A DNA stretch of 64,000 nt from contig CM054117.1 in the NCBI GenBank assembly GCA_028673005.1, forward strand, positions 51,829,870 through 51,893,869. The letters run 5' to 3'. A program made the position numbers and the translations under genes. This document shows positions 41,350 through 54,028 of the stretch, in pieces (positions within the stretch are counted from its first letter, which is position 1; each line of letters starts with the position of its first letter). Origin of the DNA: Tanypteryx hageni. Taxonomy: Eukaryota > Arthropoda > Insecta > Odonata > Petaluridae. A model generated the notes under the pieces. The model did no database searches. It was not told the origin of the DNA and was given only the letters and a program-made list of their open reading frames with translations.

Positions 41350-41604
41350 GACTTTTTTCTCGTTTCAAAATTATTCCCAACTTTACAGCTTATGCCTATC
41401 TGTATAGGATCTTAGAATCGTTTCATTCCATCAATTTCTTGCTAGGCAATCTCACCATTTGAGAGGGAGGAGTTTTCTTCGAGGTATCTCTTCGAGGACA
41501 TCCGTTGGGGCAAAGTTTGCGGTTATATTTTTATTTAAAAATGGAAATGTCGCACTTGCCTGCCTGGGATGCTTTTCAATGGCTGTAGATCTTATGTACA
41601 TTTT

Positions 41605-41928
41605 CTAAATTTTTATGGCAGCGTCAATATAATAGTTATTAAATAAACAAAATAAGGCAACGAAGAGAGTCACAATCCCTTCATCCCGTGGTTTCCACCT
41701 CACCCTCTTTTCAGCAACAGTCCCTACATCTGTGAAATGCTGCCATCTGCCGGTGATTAGGATGAAGTAGAAGGGAGTTCTCTCCAACCCAGTCGACAAC
41801 AAGACTTCGTAAGCGGAAAAACAACCGAGGGCCACTCCACTCAAAGCGTTGGTTCCTATGTGAATTTTGGTGAGTGCTAGCATATTACTTATCGAACATC
41901 TTTGGCGGTCGATGAGAGCGTCGGCCAT
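41605..41928 (-). CDS. unrecognised minus-strand ORF kept in units 2 and 3
   Basis: 107 codons from ATG 41928: MADALIDRQRCSISNMLALT, then NALSGVALGCFSAYEVLLS and TGRWQHFTDVGTVAEKRVRW. The unit 3 copy (57108-56797) keeps the first 80 codons. Unit 1 is frameshifted. It reads like protein and its start has a good context. But it lies against the gene B strand, the conservation is only that of a recent duplication, and I recognise no family. May be a chance ORF, a 5' exon of a neighbouring minus gene, or a relic. Confidence 0.25.
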   Translation of the reverse strand: MADALIDRQRCSISNMLALTKIHIGTNALSGVALGCFSAYEVLLSTGLERTPFYFILITGRWQHFTDVGTVAEKRVRWKPRDEGIVTLFVALFCLFNNYYIDAAIKI

Positions 41929-44538
41929 TACATCGCATCGTAAACTCGAATAGTTGTCATCTTTCTTTTGTTTGCCTCATCAAATTGCTTTATTCGTGCT
42001 TCCTCATCACTTCTACACAAAAGACTTGAACGCGAAACATCCAAGTTTTACTTTACTCTTAATTGTTTTTCTTTCTGTTTCGTTAGGTATGTTCGTCCTG
42101 CTTATGTCATATTTCTTTTTCGTCTCGTTCGTGACGACTTTCCAACAAAATGCATACTTAAAATGTTCATCCTTTAGGTCGCTGTCAACTTGCGTTAAGC
42201 GTTTTACGCGCGTGTGCTGCCATCTTTGTTTCTTTAGCAGAGCGCGAAGTTGTGATGTCATACATAGCTGGTCCCTCCGTTCAACTTGGGCTATGGAGAG
42301 AATGAAGAGGAGGTCTAGCCCCTCTCGAATTATTAGTGCGACTTCTATCCACGAATAATCACACGCTGTATTCTCGCGGGCAGTAGCCTTACAGTTTCTT
42401 AGCTGCGCTCAGTGTCCAATTGCAGCTCACTTGTCATATATGATAAAATAAATAGTAATTAAATTGGTAAATGGCTATTTCAGCCTCACAAACCATTTGA
42501 ATTTAACAGGCTCTAAAGAAGAATAATATAGCTGAGTAAAGAGAGCCACCGGAAATCTGAAGGCGACCCAGCGAATATGACCTGGCGACCTATTTTTGTG
42601 ATTAAGAACCACTTCCATAGAGTGAATAGTCGGCACTCCTTTAACCAAGTGGTTTCTAAACTGGGTGCCGTGGCATACTGGGGTGTCGGAGGTGCTTTAT
42701 AGGGATGCTGCGGAATATATTTTGTAGTAAATAAACGGTTTGGAGATGATAATAGGTAATTAGGGCAACAACCTTCCACTAATAAATTGAATGTGGTGTA
42801 GTATCAAGACATAGATATAACAAAGGTTGTAATACCCGTATCTAAAATATAAACTAATACTTCAAAGGCTTGAATTACGCGAAATTCTGTATCTCTGAAA
42901 GGGTACCGCTCCTACAAATGGTTTGAAAACTATTGCTCCAGCCATAGCCAACAAAATCGTTTAATATTTAAGTTACGCTTTGTTTTGAGTAACATTGATT
43001 ATGTCTTTCTTCATCGTTCTAATTCGTTTTATAAGAAAATACTAGTGGCTTGTTGCAGTTAATGCTGCAAGAAACTGAGGGAAACAGATTAATAAATTTA
43101 ATATTTTATATATTAATATAATATATTAATATTTTAAATAATCTCACCTTCATTTATAAATGTTAAATAATTATAATAATTACACAATACATACATAATA
43201 CAATATAAAATATAAGACGAAGATACAGAAAAGATATAATAACTAACAGAATAAAAGAATAAATAAATAACAGCTGAATTCGATGTTTCAACACATAATT
43301 ATTGATTACTAGGACAATTTAAATCACAAAATTTGAATTATAAACCCTCATAAACACAGTATCAAAGTCTAATAACATATTTATTTAAGTTACCGCCATA
43401 TTGTTTATCGTTACCAAGGCATTGTGTAAAATTCGAATTTTTACGCTAAAAACTAAAATAGGCATCGATTCAAAGCATATACGAAAATCAAAGACAGGAC
43501 AATGAATTTTCATTCTTTTTTGAGGCTTTTGGTTCAAGTCCCAAATTTGTACGATTATCAAAAGTAATTTTAAAATGCTAAAGAGTAAAGACTTGCATAC
43601 CAAGAAAATCGATATTTACGTGTTATCTTATGGGAAACTTAGCGATATTTAGATGAAACCTCAGTCTACATTTTAACACGGCTTAGGATCACTCCCTCCC
43701 TCTATCTCCTCTCTCACTCCCCCTGTCTCTCTCTTTTTTTCTTCCTCTCTCTCCTTCTCGCTCACGTATTAAAACATTCAAAGCACGCTTTCCTTACGCA
43801 TATAGTATAAGTGTTGAGATGACAATGCAGTCTCGAGGTTTAACAATGCCACGGTCGGCAAGGAAACATATCGTTAAAAAGGTTAAAAATTTCCAATAAA
43901 TATGATTTAAACGGATAACTTGAGCTATTTCGATTCATAAGTGAAATGTGACGATAAGATTAAGAAACATAATTTATTATGCTTTAAAATGGTTCATACT
44001 CGAGGATCGTAGGTCGCTTATTTCTAATTTTAATTTGCAAAAGACTAAAAGCCTGCAAGGCGAAAAGTCGACTTTTACGTATTATTTTATGAGAAATTGA
44101 AATCATCTCCCGGAGTCGAACCCGGGACCTTTTTATATATATTTCTTTACTTTCAATAATTTTTCCCGCTATACACAGCTTTAAGATTTCGAATGAGCCC
44201 TTGTACGCATCTCTAAGTGCTACAGTTCTCTCACAGTTTCAATTACAAAAATACGGCTTACAGAATTATATATTAAGATAATTTTAAGTAATTTCTTAAT
44301 AATTCTTCCTGGAAGTCTTCTTTACTTGTGAATAAATAAACTGTGACTTCCCATCATGCTTTTGGCTAATTAAGTGCCACATTTCTCTCAATCTGTTTCC
44401 AACCATGTGGTGAGTTCAATAATTTTCTTTGGAATTACTCAGGCCTACTTGGAAAAAAGGGGATTATTCAGAAATTGGTTACTGATATTTTACACCTTGT
44501 GCGTCTTATGTAATTTCCGGTATGTGTGCGTGTGTGAA

Positions 44539-44606
<68 letters not shown>

Positions 44607-44817
44607 TACACAGTGGAACTTCCATAAGTCGAACTTCAAGGGAAACAAAAAAATATTTGAGTTATAGCAAATTCGATTTATGGAAATACGTTTTTCTCAT
44701 TGATATTTTGCCCGGTAATATTAATTCACTTCGAGTTATAGAGGTTCGAGTTATGGAAGTTCCCTTGTATGTGTGTGTGTGTACACCTATTTATTTAAAC
44801 GTCTTATTCTTCTCCAG

Positions 44818-45060
44818 GACAAGTGGTTGTTCTACGTAGTACCATTTCTCGAGGTCATCTTTCTGCCATTATATATCGGGACCTTCGCGGGATAGTCTTC
44901 GCGAACGATGGTCATATTTCTCATAATAGTTTTGGCCATTGCAGGCCTGATCACATTGGGTGTGTGGCTCAAATGTTGCGGTTCACCCTCAACAAATACA
45001 GCACCGATGACTAAATCGAAGAATACGGCTGGAATTCCGACCGCTATCGTCATTCATGAG
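44818..45060 (+). CDS. Gene B unit 2, helix exon with the same TAG
   Basis: 81 codons between TCTCCAG and GAG|GTAAGA. It carries the same TAG in the helix loop and the same downstream ATG (44908). A 12-base in-frame deletion removes the four residues VHPF or HPFV just after the ATG, leaving MVIFLIIVLAIAGLITLGVW. The rest is like unit 1 with Lys to Glu at the last codon. It joins in phase 0 to the tail exon at 49178. Confidence 0.6.
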
Positions 45061-45978
45061 GTAAGAAAGAACCAACTGGCAGAATGCGGAATCTTTAGGG
45101 AATAGGACCTTATTGAGGTGAAGAGAGAACAAGTCAGATGATCGGGATACATCAACAGAATTTTAATTAAAATTAGAGAGTGGATTTCATAAATTTCTAT
45201 GTAAGCAAAAAATTATGCATTCGCTTTTCGATCAAGAGAACAAAAAATGTCTTTGAAATTCTAAGCGAATTATCTGTATAATATTACTAGTAGAAGGTGC
45301 TTGCATACTGCAAGCATTGCATCTCACCTTGAAAAAATATTAATTTTTCAGAGAGATATTTCATCATGAGTAATATTTTTTAATTCTAAAGATTTCCCCT
45401 ATGGACCGGTTTTCGTTTTTTCATTATGGAACAATAATGGAGTAAAACAATCACTAATTTTAGAATTTTAGGAATATTATGCTTTTTCCACATTGGGTTA
45501 ATAATGCCACACATTTCTGCCAAATTTTAAATTTATAGCACAAATAGATGTGAAATAACATTCATCTAATTGTGTAAATTTTAGTAATTTTCAACGGCCG
45601 CAATAATAATTTCATGGATGCATTAAAATCTTTATTCGTTTACATAGACTAAACTCTAAACAATTTAAAAATTTCAGTTCACTAACTCGCCGCGTAGTGT
45701 CTAAACATTTACCTATTTGTTTAAACTTGAAGACTTATTAACGGCAACACCAAATAACATATCAAAATTTCTATAATCCCTATTTCATTTTTTAACAAAT
45801 CCTACCTCTGAAAAAATTTTCAGCTTCGTAGATTATTCGGAAATACATAAACCTTGAAAATTCGTTTACACAATTGCGACTTTTTAGCGGCCGCATTGTT
45901 GCACTTTTTCAAGATTTTCGTTTTTTCTAGTCGATTTTCCAAAAAATTCTATCTAAGAAAAAAACTTTGTCTCTCCAG

Positions 45979-46176
45979 CTCATCTGGAAGTGCCTAAACA
46001 ATAGTATCCTCCTATATGTTATACGTTATATCATCCTCCTCTTCTGTAAGGAACGTCTATATATAATGGATGATAAACAAAAACATATGAGGAATGGAAA
46101 CGGGTTCGAAATGTCCGATGTCAAATTAACGAAGTTATCCCGAGTCACTAAGGAAGACGGTCCTATTGCGATATAG
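45979..46176 (+). CDS. candidate alternative terminal exon, unit 2
   Basis: Copy of 24259-24456 with the acceptor CTCTCCAG kept and 65 codons open; changes include IMNDTQK to IMDDKQK. See the unit 1 entry for reasoning and doubts. Confidence 0.38.
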   Translation, partial: LIWKCLNNSILLYVIRYIILLFCKERLYIMDDKQKHMRNGNGFEMSDVKLTKLSRVTKEDGPIAI

Positions 46177-47307
46177 GAGTTTTGTCATGTAATTAGGATC
46201 TGTTATTAGAATTCAATCCTTGACGACAGGTTTGAATTCATATAATCATCCTTCCCTCGTTCATTCACAACAGAAAACAAAGAAAAGTCTGAAGAGGCCG
46301 ATAATTCCTGCCACATGCCTTGATATAAGTTGTGAATTTTCAATATTGTGTGAAGCTCCATAACAGAGGAATGGGTATAATTTGAACTAAAAATGAAACA
46401 CAACGATTCGCTTTGGTGATGAAATTTCTCCCGGTTTGTCCGATGCACATCGCACTGAAATCGTTTCACCTTCTCCAACTAGCACAGCTACCGCTAAAAC
46501 TCGTCCGTGGTTTAAATCAAGTTTAATCGAGTACGTATTATATAAAATTGCCTACCGTCTCCCGAAAGATGATTTAAACCAGTGGTGGGCAACCTTTTCT
46601 ACGTGATGGGCCGCATTGGCCATCGTGAATTCTTCGGCGGGCCGCATTGAAAGTTGTCAATGTTCGGACTATCCGGAGGAATTTTACCACCCAAGTGGAA
46701 GAACAGAAAAGCAGTTTTGAAAACGATTTCGTCGTTTCAAGCTTCGCAGAGCACCTTCAGGATAATCGACGGATGTCTTAACTTTATACCCAAAATCCTC
46801 CACATATTAAATACGCGTAACATCTTAGAACAGATTGAAATTATACGGCGCCTCTTACCCCAAAAGATTAATCCTTGTAAACTACAGTTTCTTTCCTTCC
46901 CACTCCCCGCTGCTTCTTTTTGTCCTCCCTTCTTTTACTTAGCGCCACCTCTCACTTGGCGCCCCTTAAGTTCACATCCCTTCGCCTCGCTGCCCAAACC
47001 TCACCTCTCCTCGATTATTCCACCCCTCATCCTCATTCCAACCTAAAATTAACCCTTCTCGATACATCGGACTCCGCTGACCACTTTCTCATTTCCCGCT
47101 CAGGTCTTCACTCCTGAAAACCTCTCCCTTCCTCCTCCCACAACCCTCTTTCTTATGACTAGGCTTTATGGGATTGAATTGAAGTCGATAAACATCGAGT
47201 TTGTAAAAATTTTTAACCCGACGAAAATGTATTGTTGTCGGTAATTGCAAAATATTTACACCTCTCTACCCTGCACCTGTCCCCCTCCTCTGTCACTCGC
47301 TTATAAC

Positions 47308-48347
47308 TAGGGTATGGATTTTTGGGTTTAAAAAAATATTTCATTCGCAGGGTAAATATTGGGTTTAATTATTTTCATGTTCATTCTGGTTAAAATCGGG
47401 TATAAATAAGTTACAGATTTTTCAAAGTTTTTAAAGAAAAAGTTCAATCTTGGATAATTTTCGGGTTTTATTATTTTTTAACTTGGATAAAATGATTTTT
47501 AAATAAAAATCTTGTTTAAAAATTTAAAAGTTTTATCAACAATGAAAAGTTTTTGCTTTACCTGAAATATGGTAGAGATCAATAGAGTATGAATTTATCA
47601 GGTTTAAAAAAATTCATTCGGAGGGTAAATATTGGGTTTCATTATTTTCCTTTTCATTCTGGTTAAAATCGGGTATAAATAAGTTACAGATTTTTCGAAG
47701 GTTAAAAAAAAAAGTTAAATCTTGGATAATTTTCGGGTTTTGTTATTTTTTAATTTGGATAAAATGATTTTTAAATAATAATCTTGTTTAAAAATTTAAA
47801 AGTTTTTTTGACAATCAAAACTTTTTACTATGAATTAAGTATGGTTGAGGGTGTGATATCTTGCATTAAACGCCTGTAGGTGGAGAGGAACATCTCGCAG
47901 GCTGCACAAACATCTTGCTTCCCGTTCAACTTCATTTGTAAACACACCAGATATTAGTGAAATAATTTTTCTTTCGAAGTGTTTTCAACTAACAGACACC
48001 TGGGCTCTTTTTTTCCTTATCCTATCAAATATCTAACAGCGACTAGCTAAGGCGAATCCTTGACTATTCGTGGCGCGAACAAACCAAGGAGATACAGATT
48101 GTGTTACGAAGTAAGCTTACGAATAAATTCTTCACAATGAGAATAAACAGACTGTTCGAGAACATCTTGGACTGCACGCAAGTGCTGAGGTGCCTACAAG
48201 CGCCAGAATAGAAATTCTGATATAAAATCTAAAAAACTTGTGTTTAAAGAAAACTAATAATTTCTTATTTTTTCGAGTTTTACCCGAAATTTAAAAAAGA
48301 CAATCGGTGGGTAAAAATCTGGTAAAACCCGAAAAACCCACACCATA
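47308..48347. mobile_element. TIR element with TAGGGT ends, unit 2 (longer form)
   Basis: Same ends as 25574-26400, but the right end has decayed (CACACCATA). It contains an additional internal block (about 47650-47870) that repeats ATTCTGGTTAAAATCGGGTA and GGATAATTTTCGGGTTTT. Unit 1 lacks this block, so unit 1 has lost one repeat or unit 2 has gained one. Confidence 0.6.
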
Positions 48348-49177
48348 CTTTTACCGGTACCTTTTTTCGTCCAAGAAAGAATTTTATCTACATACTGTAA
48401 GTATTTTTTGTTAAAAAAACTCTCGGTAATATTATTCATCTCCATTATATACCTCTTACATGCTGTGCATTAGATTTAATGTTCTAAAATTTTGTTTACA
48501 GGTTCAGATTGCGCCTACTTTTATTCATGTTATCTTTCATCATATCTCCGCTTCTTAATAGAAGCGTCGAGTTCGTAGTGAATGTGTTAATAAAATCGCG
48601 CGTAATTTAATTCATTAAAGCGTGATGATTTTAGCGAGAACTTACCATTCTATAAATTTCAATTGCTCATTTTGGTAAAATTTTTATGAAAAACTGAAGT
48701 TGATTTTTTACAAAAGGTTTCGAAATTAACCTCTGCCATTTTGAATACTCAACTTCGCAGGTCTGGGCATATAGGTAGAAACTGATAATGTCAAGGATAG
48801 GATGTTCACACGTGATTTTGTTTTTCAGTTCATTCAATGTTTATTGTGATTTTGGGAATTATCCTTAAAACGGCACCATAGAAAGAAAACCAAATCTATC
48901 AATTTTCTCACTTTCAGTTCTTTTCTGCAAAAAGAAATCATTATAATCAAGGGTTCCTCACTCAAATAACCACAGTTTAACCAACGGGTGAGTGTAGTAT
49001 ACATTTCGAAGGTACTAAGACCATCGTATACGATGAAAAGAAGGGTATATTGAAATGGAAAACATTTTCGGCTGCGTTATTTATTGGGAATGTGCTCATT
49101 CCCCGTAAATTTCATCCGCAGCATCGCAAAACACATTACTTTCGTACTAAATTTCCAAATCTCTCTATTTATCACAG

Positions 49178-49414
49178 GGATCGCACGATCACAACGATGC
49201 GTCCAGTTCAAGTTCTTCCTCGGATTCGCACCGGAATTCTCCCCCGCCTTCACCTCCGCCTTCTCCTACGGCTCCGCCCTCTCCTCCAACGCCGGATTCT
49301 CCTCCCTCTCCACCAACGCCGGATTCTCCTCCACCGAGTTACGACACGGTCTGCGACAACTCTTACGGGGGTGACACGTCCTGTACTGCGGACAACACCT
49401 CATCATGGGACTGA
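49178..49414 (+). CDS. Gene B unit 2, terminal exon with expanded Pro tail
   Basis: 78 codons plus TGA. Relative to unit 1 it has a 27-base in-frame insertion that duplicates a nine-residue PSPPTPDSP-type unit ahead of PPPSY, and a loss of one Asn after the PPSY tyrosine (SYDTV instead of SYNDTV). The reading frame and acidic end NTSSWD are kept. Open frames after these changes fit either coding constraint or recent origin. Confidence 0.62.
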   Translation, partial: GSHDHNDASSSSSSSDSHRNSPPPSPPPSPTAPPSPPTPDSPPSPPTPDSPPPSYDTVCDNSYGGDTSCTADNTSSWD

Positions 49415-51412
49415 GATGGTCGTCAAATTCGGAAAAAGGTCTATTCTTTACATGTGCCGCAATTCGTCGACGTGGTTATGTCAACATAAACTCCAAGTTC
49501 CGCTATCGAATTCGTGACAGAGTTCTAGGAGGACATCGCCTCATCAGAAGGAGACGGATGATGGCACCTTCGGAGGACGACAAGACGACTTAACCGCCTT
49601 AATAACACTGTGAACTTCTCCCGCGGCATGGGAGTGGAGCAAAGGACAAAATATTGAGCCAGAAAACGGCAATTGACTATATTCCCGACTGCCAACGATT
49701 TGGTACCTCGAAAAATGCTGTCTAAAAATGTGTGTGTGCTGCGGGATGAGTACGCTTCTGGATCTGGGAACTACAAATGAAAGCGCGAGACTATTTAACG
49801 CATCGTATAGTCGTGATGACAATTTAAATGGCAAGTACACAAAAATAGCTCAGGGGCTATTGCTGCTGTTATGTACCTAATGCTCATGTTGGTGAATTTG
49901 AGAAAGTGCAATCCAAAATAGCTGTATGAAAGTTTGTTTTTGCTTTGTATATAAATCGACTTTAATGATATTCATTACACGAGAAAACCCAGAAAAATCT
50001 TTTTATTGTTCTCTACTTCAGGTAATGTGGTTTATGCATCACAACAGGCAAATATATAATAGGGAAATTCCGGGAGATATATAAAGGTATGAGATTGTTT
50101 ATAACATGAGATGAGAAATATATAGGAAAGTGTTCAACTTAAAATGCGTTTCAAACTCGCATGGTATTCCGATATCAGATACAGACTCGAATCACAAACT
50201 GGTGGTCATGATGTCCTGTTTGAAATTTAATAATGCATATTAATTGAAAAACGAAATGGAATTTAGAAGTGCTCAAGAGAAGGAAGAGGAAAGATTATCA
50301 TGAAGTTGTTAGACAAACTTAGGAACATTCTGGTAGCCAAACGACTATTGAGGATAACTGGGGGTTATGAAAACGTGTGTCATAGAAAGCGCGAGTAAAA
50401 CGATAGGGAAAATAACATTTAATAAAATAAGGAAACCCTGGGTTACAGCGGAGATTATTAGAAATATAGAAGAGAGGAGGGTGTGTAGGAAAGTTAATAC
50501 TGAATGCCTGAATGACCTAACATCGCTTGCAAATCGGTCAATGTCAATGTTATTTTAGTACGAGATCCTCAAATCGAATTCAAATTAACTCGCACAGATA
50601 CTTTTACAATTCATTAATTTAAACTTCTTATTTTACAGTGAAATAAAAGAATGTTTATAAATTTAAAATATTTCGAAATATAATATTTGTAAGTGAATGG
50701 GATAGAACTAATTGTAAGAGATCGATAGCATGACATTAACAAACAGAATGTTAACTAATAACATGAGTAACAATTAACTAATTTTTAGGCTGGTTTCCAA
50801 AGGAAACAGCATTATGAAATGGTCCAGTCTGTGTGTGCGTGTGTCCCCTACTAACAACTTTTGCATCAATGGACCGATTTTCATGATAGTTGATATGAGG
50901 TTCGTGCAGCCGCGCACCCAGAATTTCCTCTTAGGGGAGGCTCGGTCCTAAGAATACATGAATAGATTGCTAGTTGTTAGAAACATCGCACGTGATAAAT
51001 ATGCGTAATTCAAGAATTATGATTATAAATTATATGCTGAGAGAAATATAAAAAGTCAAAAGAGTATATTTCCTGTGAAAATACACATTTAGAAGGTTAG
51101 TAAGAGATCTTTTAAGGGGTACTGAAGCCCGCCAGCCCTCCCTCTCGGTGCGCCCCTGGGTTCGTGCTGCCAGGGCCCACCTCCGGGCTATATTTTATTT
51201 GACGAAGATTAAAGTCCCGGGTTCGATTCCAGGAACGTTTTTCTCTATTTGTGTTACATAGGAAGTCTCCAATCCATCGTGCAGAGATGCTTTCTTTAAT
51301 ACACTAAAATATCTTAAAATTGTGATATCGGAGCGAGGTTTATTCTATTGTAAGGGGAAAAGAATTTAGATTCTAATTCTTATCGCCGAATTTTGATAAT
51401 TTATCATATATA

Positions 51413-51778
51413 GTAGTTTCAAATGTCTTGGCAGTATTTTAGCAGAGGATGGAAGTAGTACACAGGACATCAGAAGTAGGATTGCAATGGTAAAAGCAGC
51501 TTTTAACGAGAAGAAGGAGCTTCTCACAAGCAAGAAAATAAATTTAGAAACAAGGAAGAAATTAGCAAAATGCTACATAAGGAGAATAGCTCTTTAATAT
51601 GCAGAGACATGGACAGTAAGGAGAAAGGAGTAAAAATATTTAGAAAGTTTTGAGATGTGGGTATGCAGAGAAAGAGAAACAAAGAAGTTTTAGAAATGGT
51701 TGGAGAAGAAAGGATGCTAATAAAAACAATTAGGAAAAAAAAAGAAAATTGGATAGGGCACATATTGAGAAGACAGTG
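51413..51778 (+). pseudogene. RTE-like LINE remnant, unit 2
   Basis: Copy of 29439-29803 with the same stops and order of motifs (AETWTVRR, EMWV, RKKKENWIGHILRR). Confidence 0.68.
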
Positions 51779-51784
51779 TTTACA

Positions 51785-52964
51785 AACATCTACATATTAC
51801 CCTGCAAGTCACCTTGACGGTGGATGGCAGGGGGTGCCGTGCACCAAGTTCCTAACTAATTATTATTCACTGTTATCTATTGTGGTCACGTATTGTCCTA
51901 GGGAAAAGGACTCCTTATACCTCTCTGTCCTACTATCTATTTCGCGAATTTTGACCTCCTCATTGTCCCTCCGTTCGATATACGTTGTTTGTCGAATAAT
52001 ATCCTTCATTTCATTTACGAATATCTCCGACCTATTTTTATCCAGAAGTCTAAGTCTCGCCTTTAATCTACGATCTTTCAACGATGGCCAATTAAACTCT
52101 TCAATGAGTAACGTAACCCTCTGTTTTTTATCGTAAATCTTTTTCACGAATCTAGCTGCTCGCCGCTGTATTTTTTCCAAATCCTTTATGAGACCCCTCT
52201 GATATGGATCCCAAACCGCTGCTGCGTATTCCATTTGAGATCTAACCAAGGATAAATAACAGGATTCTCTCACCTTTTCCGTGCCTTAACTGACTATTCT
52301 ACGCACAAAAGCCAACTTCTTATTCGCCGCACCTATCACTCGTCTTATGTGGGTGTCCCAAGACAGGTCACGATTCAAGGTTACCCCGAGATATTTCACG
52401 GATTCCGAAACAGGAATGGTCTCACCATCTATCGAGTAGATAAATACGGACGATGGGCTTCTAGATTTCCAAAAGTTTAGAACGTTACTCTTTTTCTGAT
52501 TGATTTCCAGCTGCCATTCCTTGGACCATACAGATAACGCATCCAGATCATTCTGAAGCTGATGATGGTCGCTAGGACCGCTAATTTCTCTATAGACTAC
52601 GGTGTCGTCCGCAAAAAGCCTAATATTACTTTTCACAACTGAGCTAATGTCGTTTATATAAAGCAAGAAAAGCATAGGTCCGATCACACTACCCTGCGGC
52701 ACTCCAGAGACTACATCTGCCACACTCGAGGACTTACCATCGATGACTACTTTTTGTTTTCTATTCCAAAGGAAAGCGCGAACTCAATTGATGACTTTAA
52801 CATTAATGCCAAGATTTCCCAATTTTAATAACAACTTACGGCGGGGAACCTTGTCAAAAGCTTTTCTAAAATCAAGGAACACTGCATCGACCTGTTTATT
52901 ATTTTCGCCGCACGATAAAACATCATTCACAAACAGACCGAGTTGTGTGTCACAGGATCTATGT
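51785..52964 (-). pseudogene. 5'-truncated CR1/L2-like LINE, unit 2 (minus strand)
   Basis: Copy of 29811-30990 with the same two nonsense codons and an intact FADD; small indels alter the C-terminus (frame change near 51915). Its identity of defects with unit 1 shows it came along with the duplication. Confidence 0.88.
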
Positions 52965-54028
52965 AATGCCAGAAAGATTTTGACATTGCTTATAGTATTT
53001 TAAACTAGATTATTGCTGTAACAAGTCGGGCAAACGGCTGGACTGTCCCTTTAGATTTATGGAGGGTAGTCGTAGAAGTGGACATTAGAGGGCTGTCTTC
53101 TTCCCCTGATGCGTTCTTCTAGGAAGGCCTAGGCGGCTATTGTTCCGCCGCCTAACTCCTCGCGCCCTTTTGTAAGCAAAATGGTACGAGAAAGCTCCAT
53201 TAGGACATCTGCGGAGAGAATGGGTTTCTTGACCCTTCCAGATGTTGGTGAACGGAGGACGCTTCCTCCCGAAGACGTTATCGTGCATGGGAGAAGTAGC
53301 GTCGGGAAGGCGAGCGAAGGGAGCGGTCCGAGGTGTCGGAGAAGAAGACAGAGTACAGCACCAATTGGAGGCCGTCATTCGCAGAATAGATCGTAAAGCA
53401 GATTTGTGTGTTTTTATTTCTATCTCTCAACGCCCCCAGGGCAAGAACCCTCGCAAGGTCCCGACCCTCGGTAAACCTCATGTGGTGGCAGCAATCACGC
53501 TACGCCCGCCCGTGCGTTACAATGCTCTATTTATTTGTTTTCCAATTTTTATTTATCATTGATAAACTATGAATTACAAGTTCATGGTATGAGAATTCCT
53601 TGGAATGACTAACACATACTGAAATATCTCCTATCAATATAAGTAATCAATTTAGGGAGTCAACTTTGGGAAACCACCCTGCATTAGTCCTAGTTTGGCC
53701 TTCTTGTTTCTTCTGAAATTGATTTCGGTAATATTTTATTTCACTTAGAAGATTTCTCCCATTCATTCAGTGTGTGTTATATTAAGTTTTTATTTATAAC
53801 TGTGTTTGTGTATTTTATTTTATGTACTTATCTTTAATGATCCTCTCAATATTTAATATTGCTATCAGTAGGTTTCGCAGGTTTTCCACACGCCCCTTCT
53901 TGTGTGGGTGTTTTCCTGCATTAGGAGTTTTCCTAGGGACTAGTACTTTCATTATCCCTAGTTTCCCCACGCAAATCTCGGTCTCTTTTCATTTCAGAAA
54001 ACCCTATCTCGGCATTGTATTGATCTAG

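Larger units (their letters stand above)
19771..41520 (+). repeat. segmental duplication unit 1 (with its 3' flank)
   Basis: From GGTTATATTTTTATTT at 19771 the sequence reappears nearly identically from 41521 and, from 19926 on, at about 56857. Shared content: MITEs, the gene B helix exon, the tail exon, the minus-strand LINE and the hAT. The recognisable homology with unit 2 ends inside the hAT (about 40075). The stretch 40726-41520 follows the hAT and is single-copy in this window. Unit 1 alone keeps the gene B promoter and first exon upstream. It alone carries the intact LINE and the Penelope-like insertions. Confidence 0.9.
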
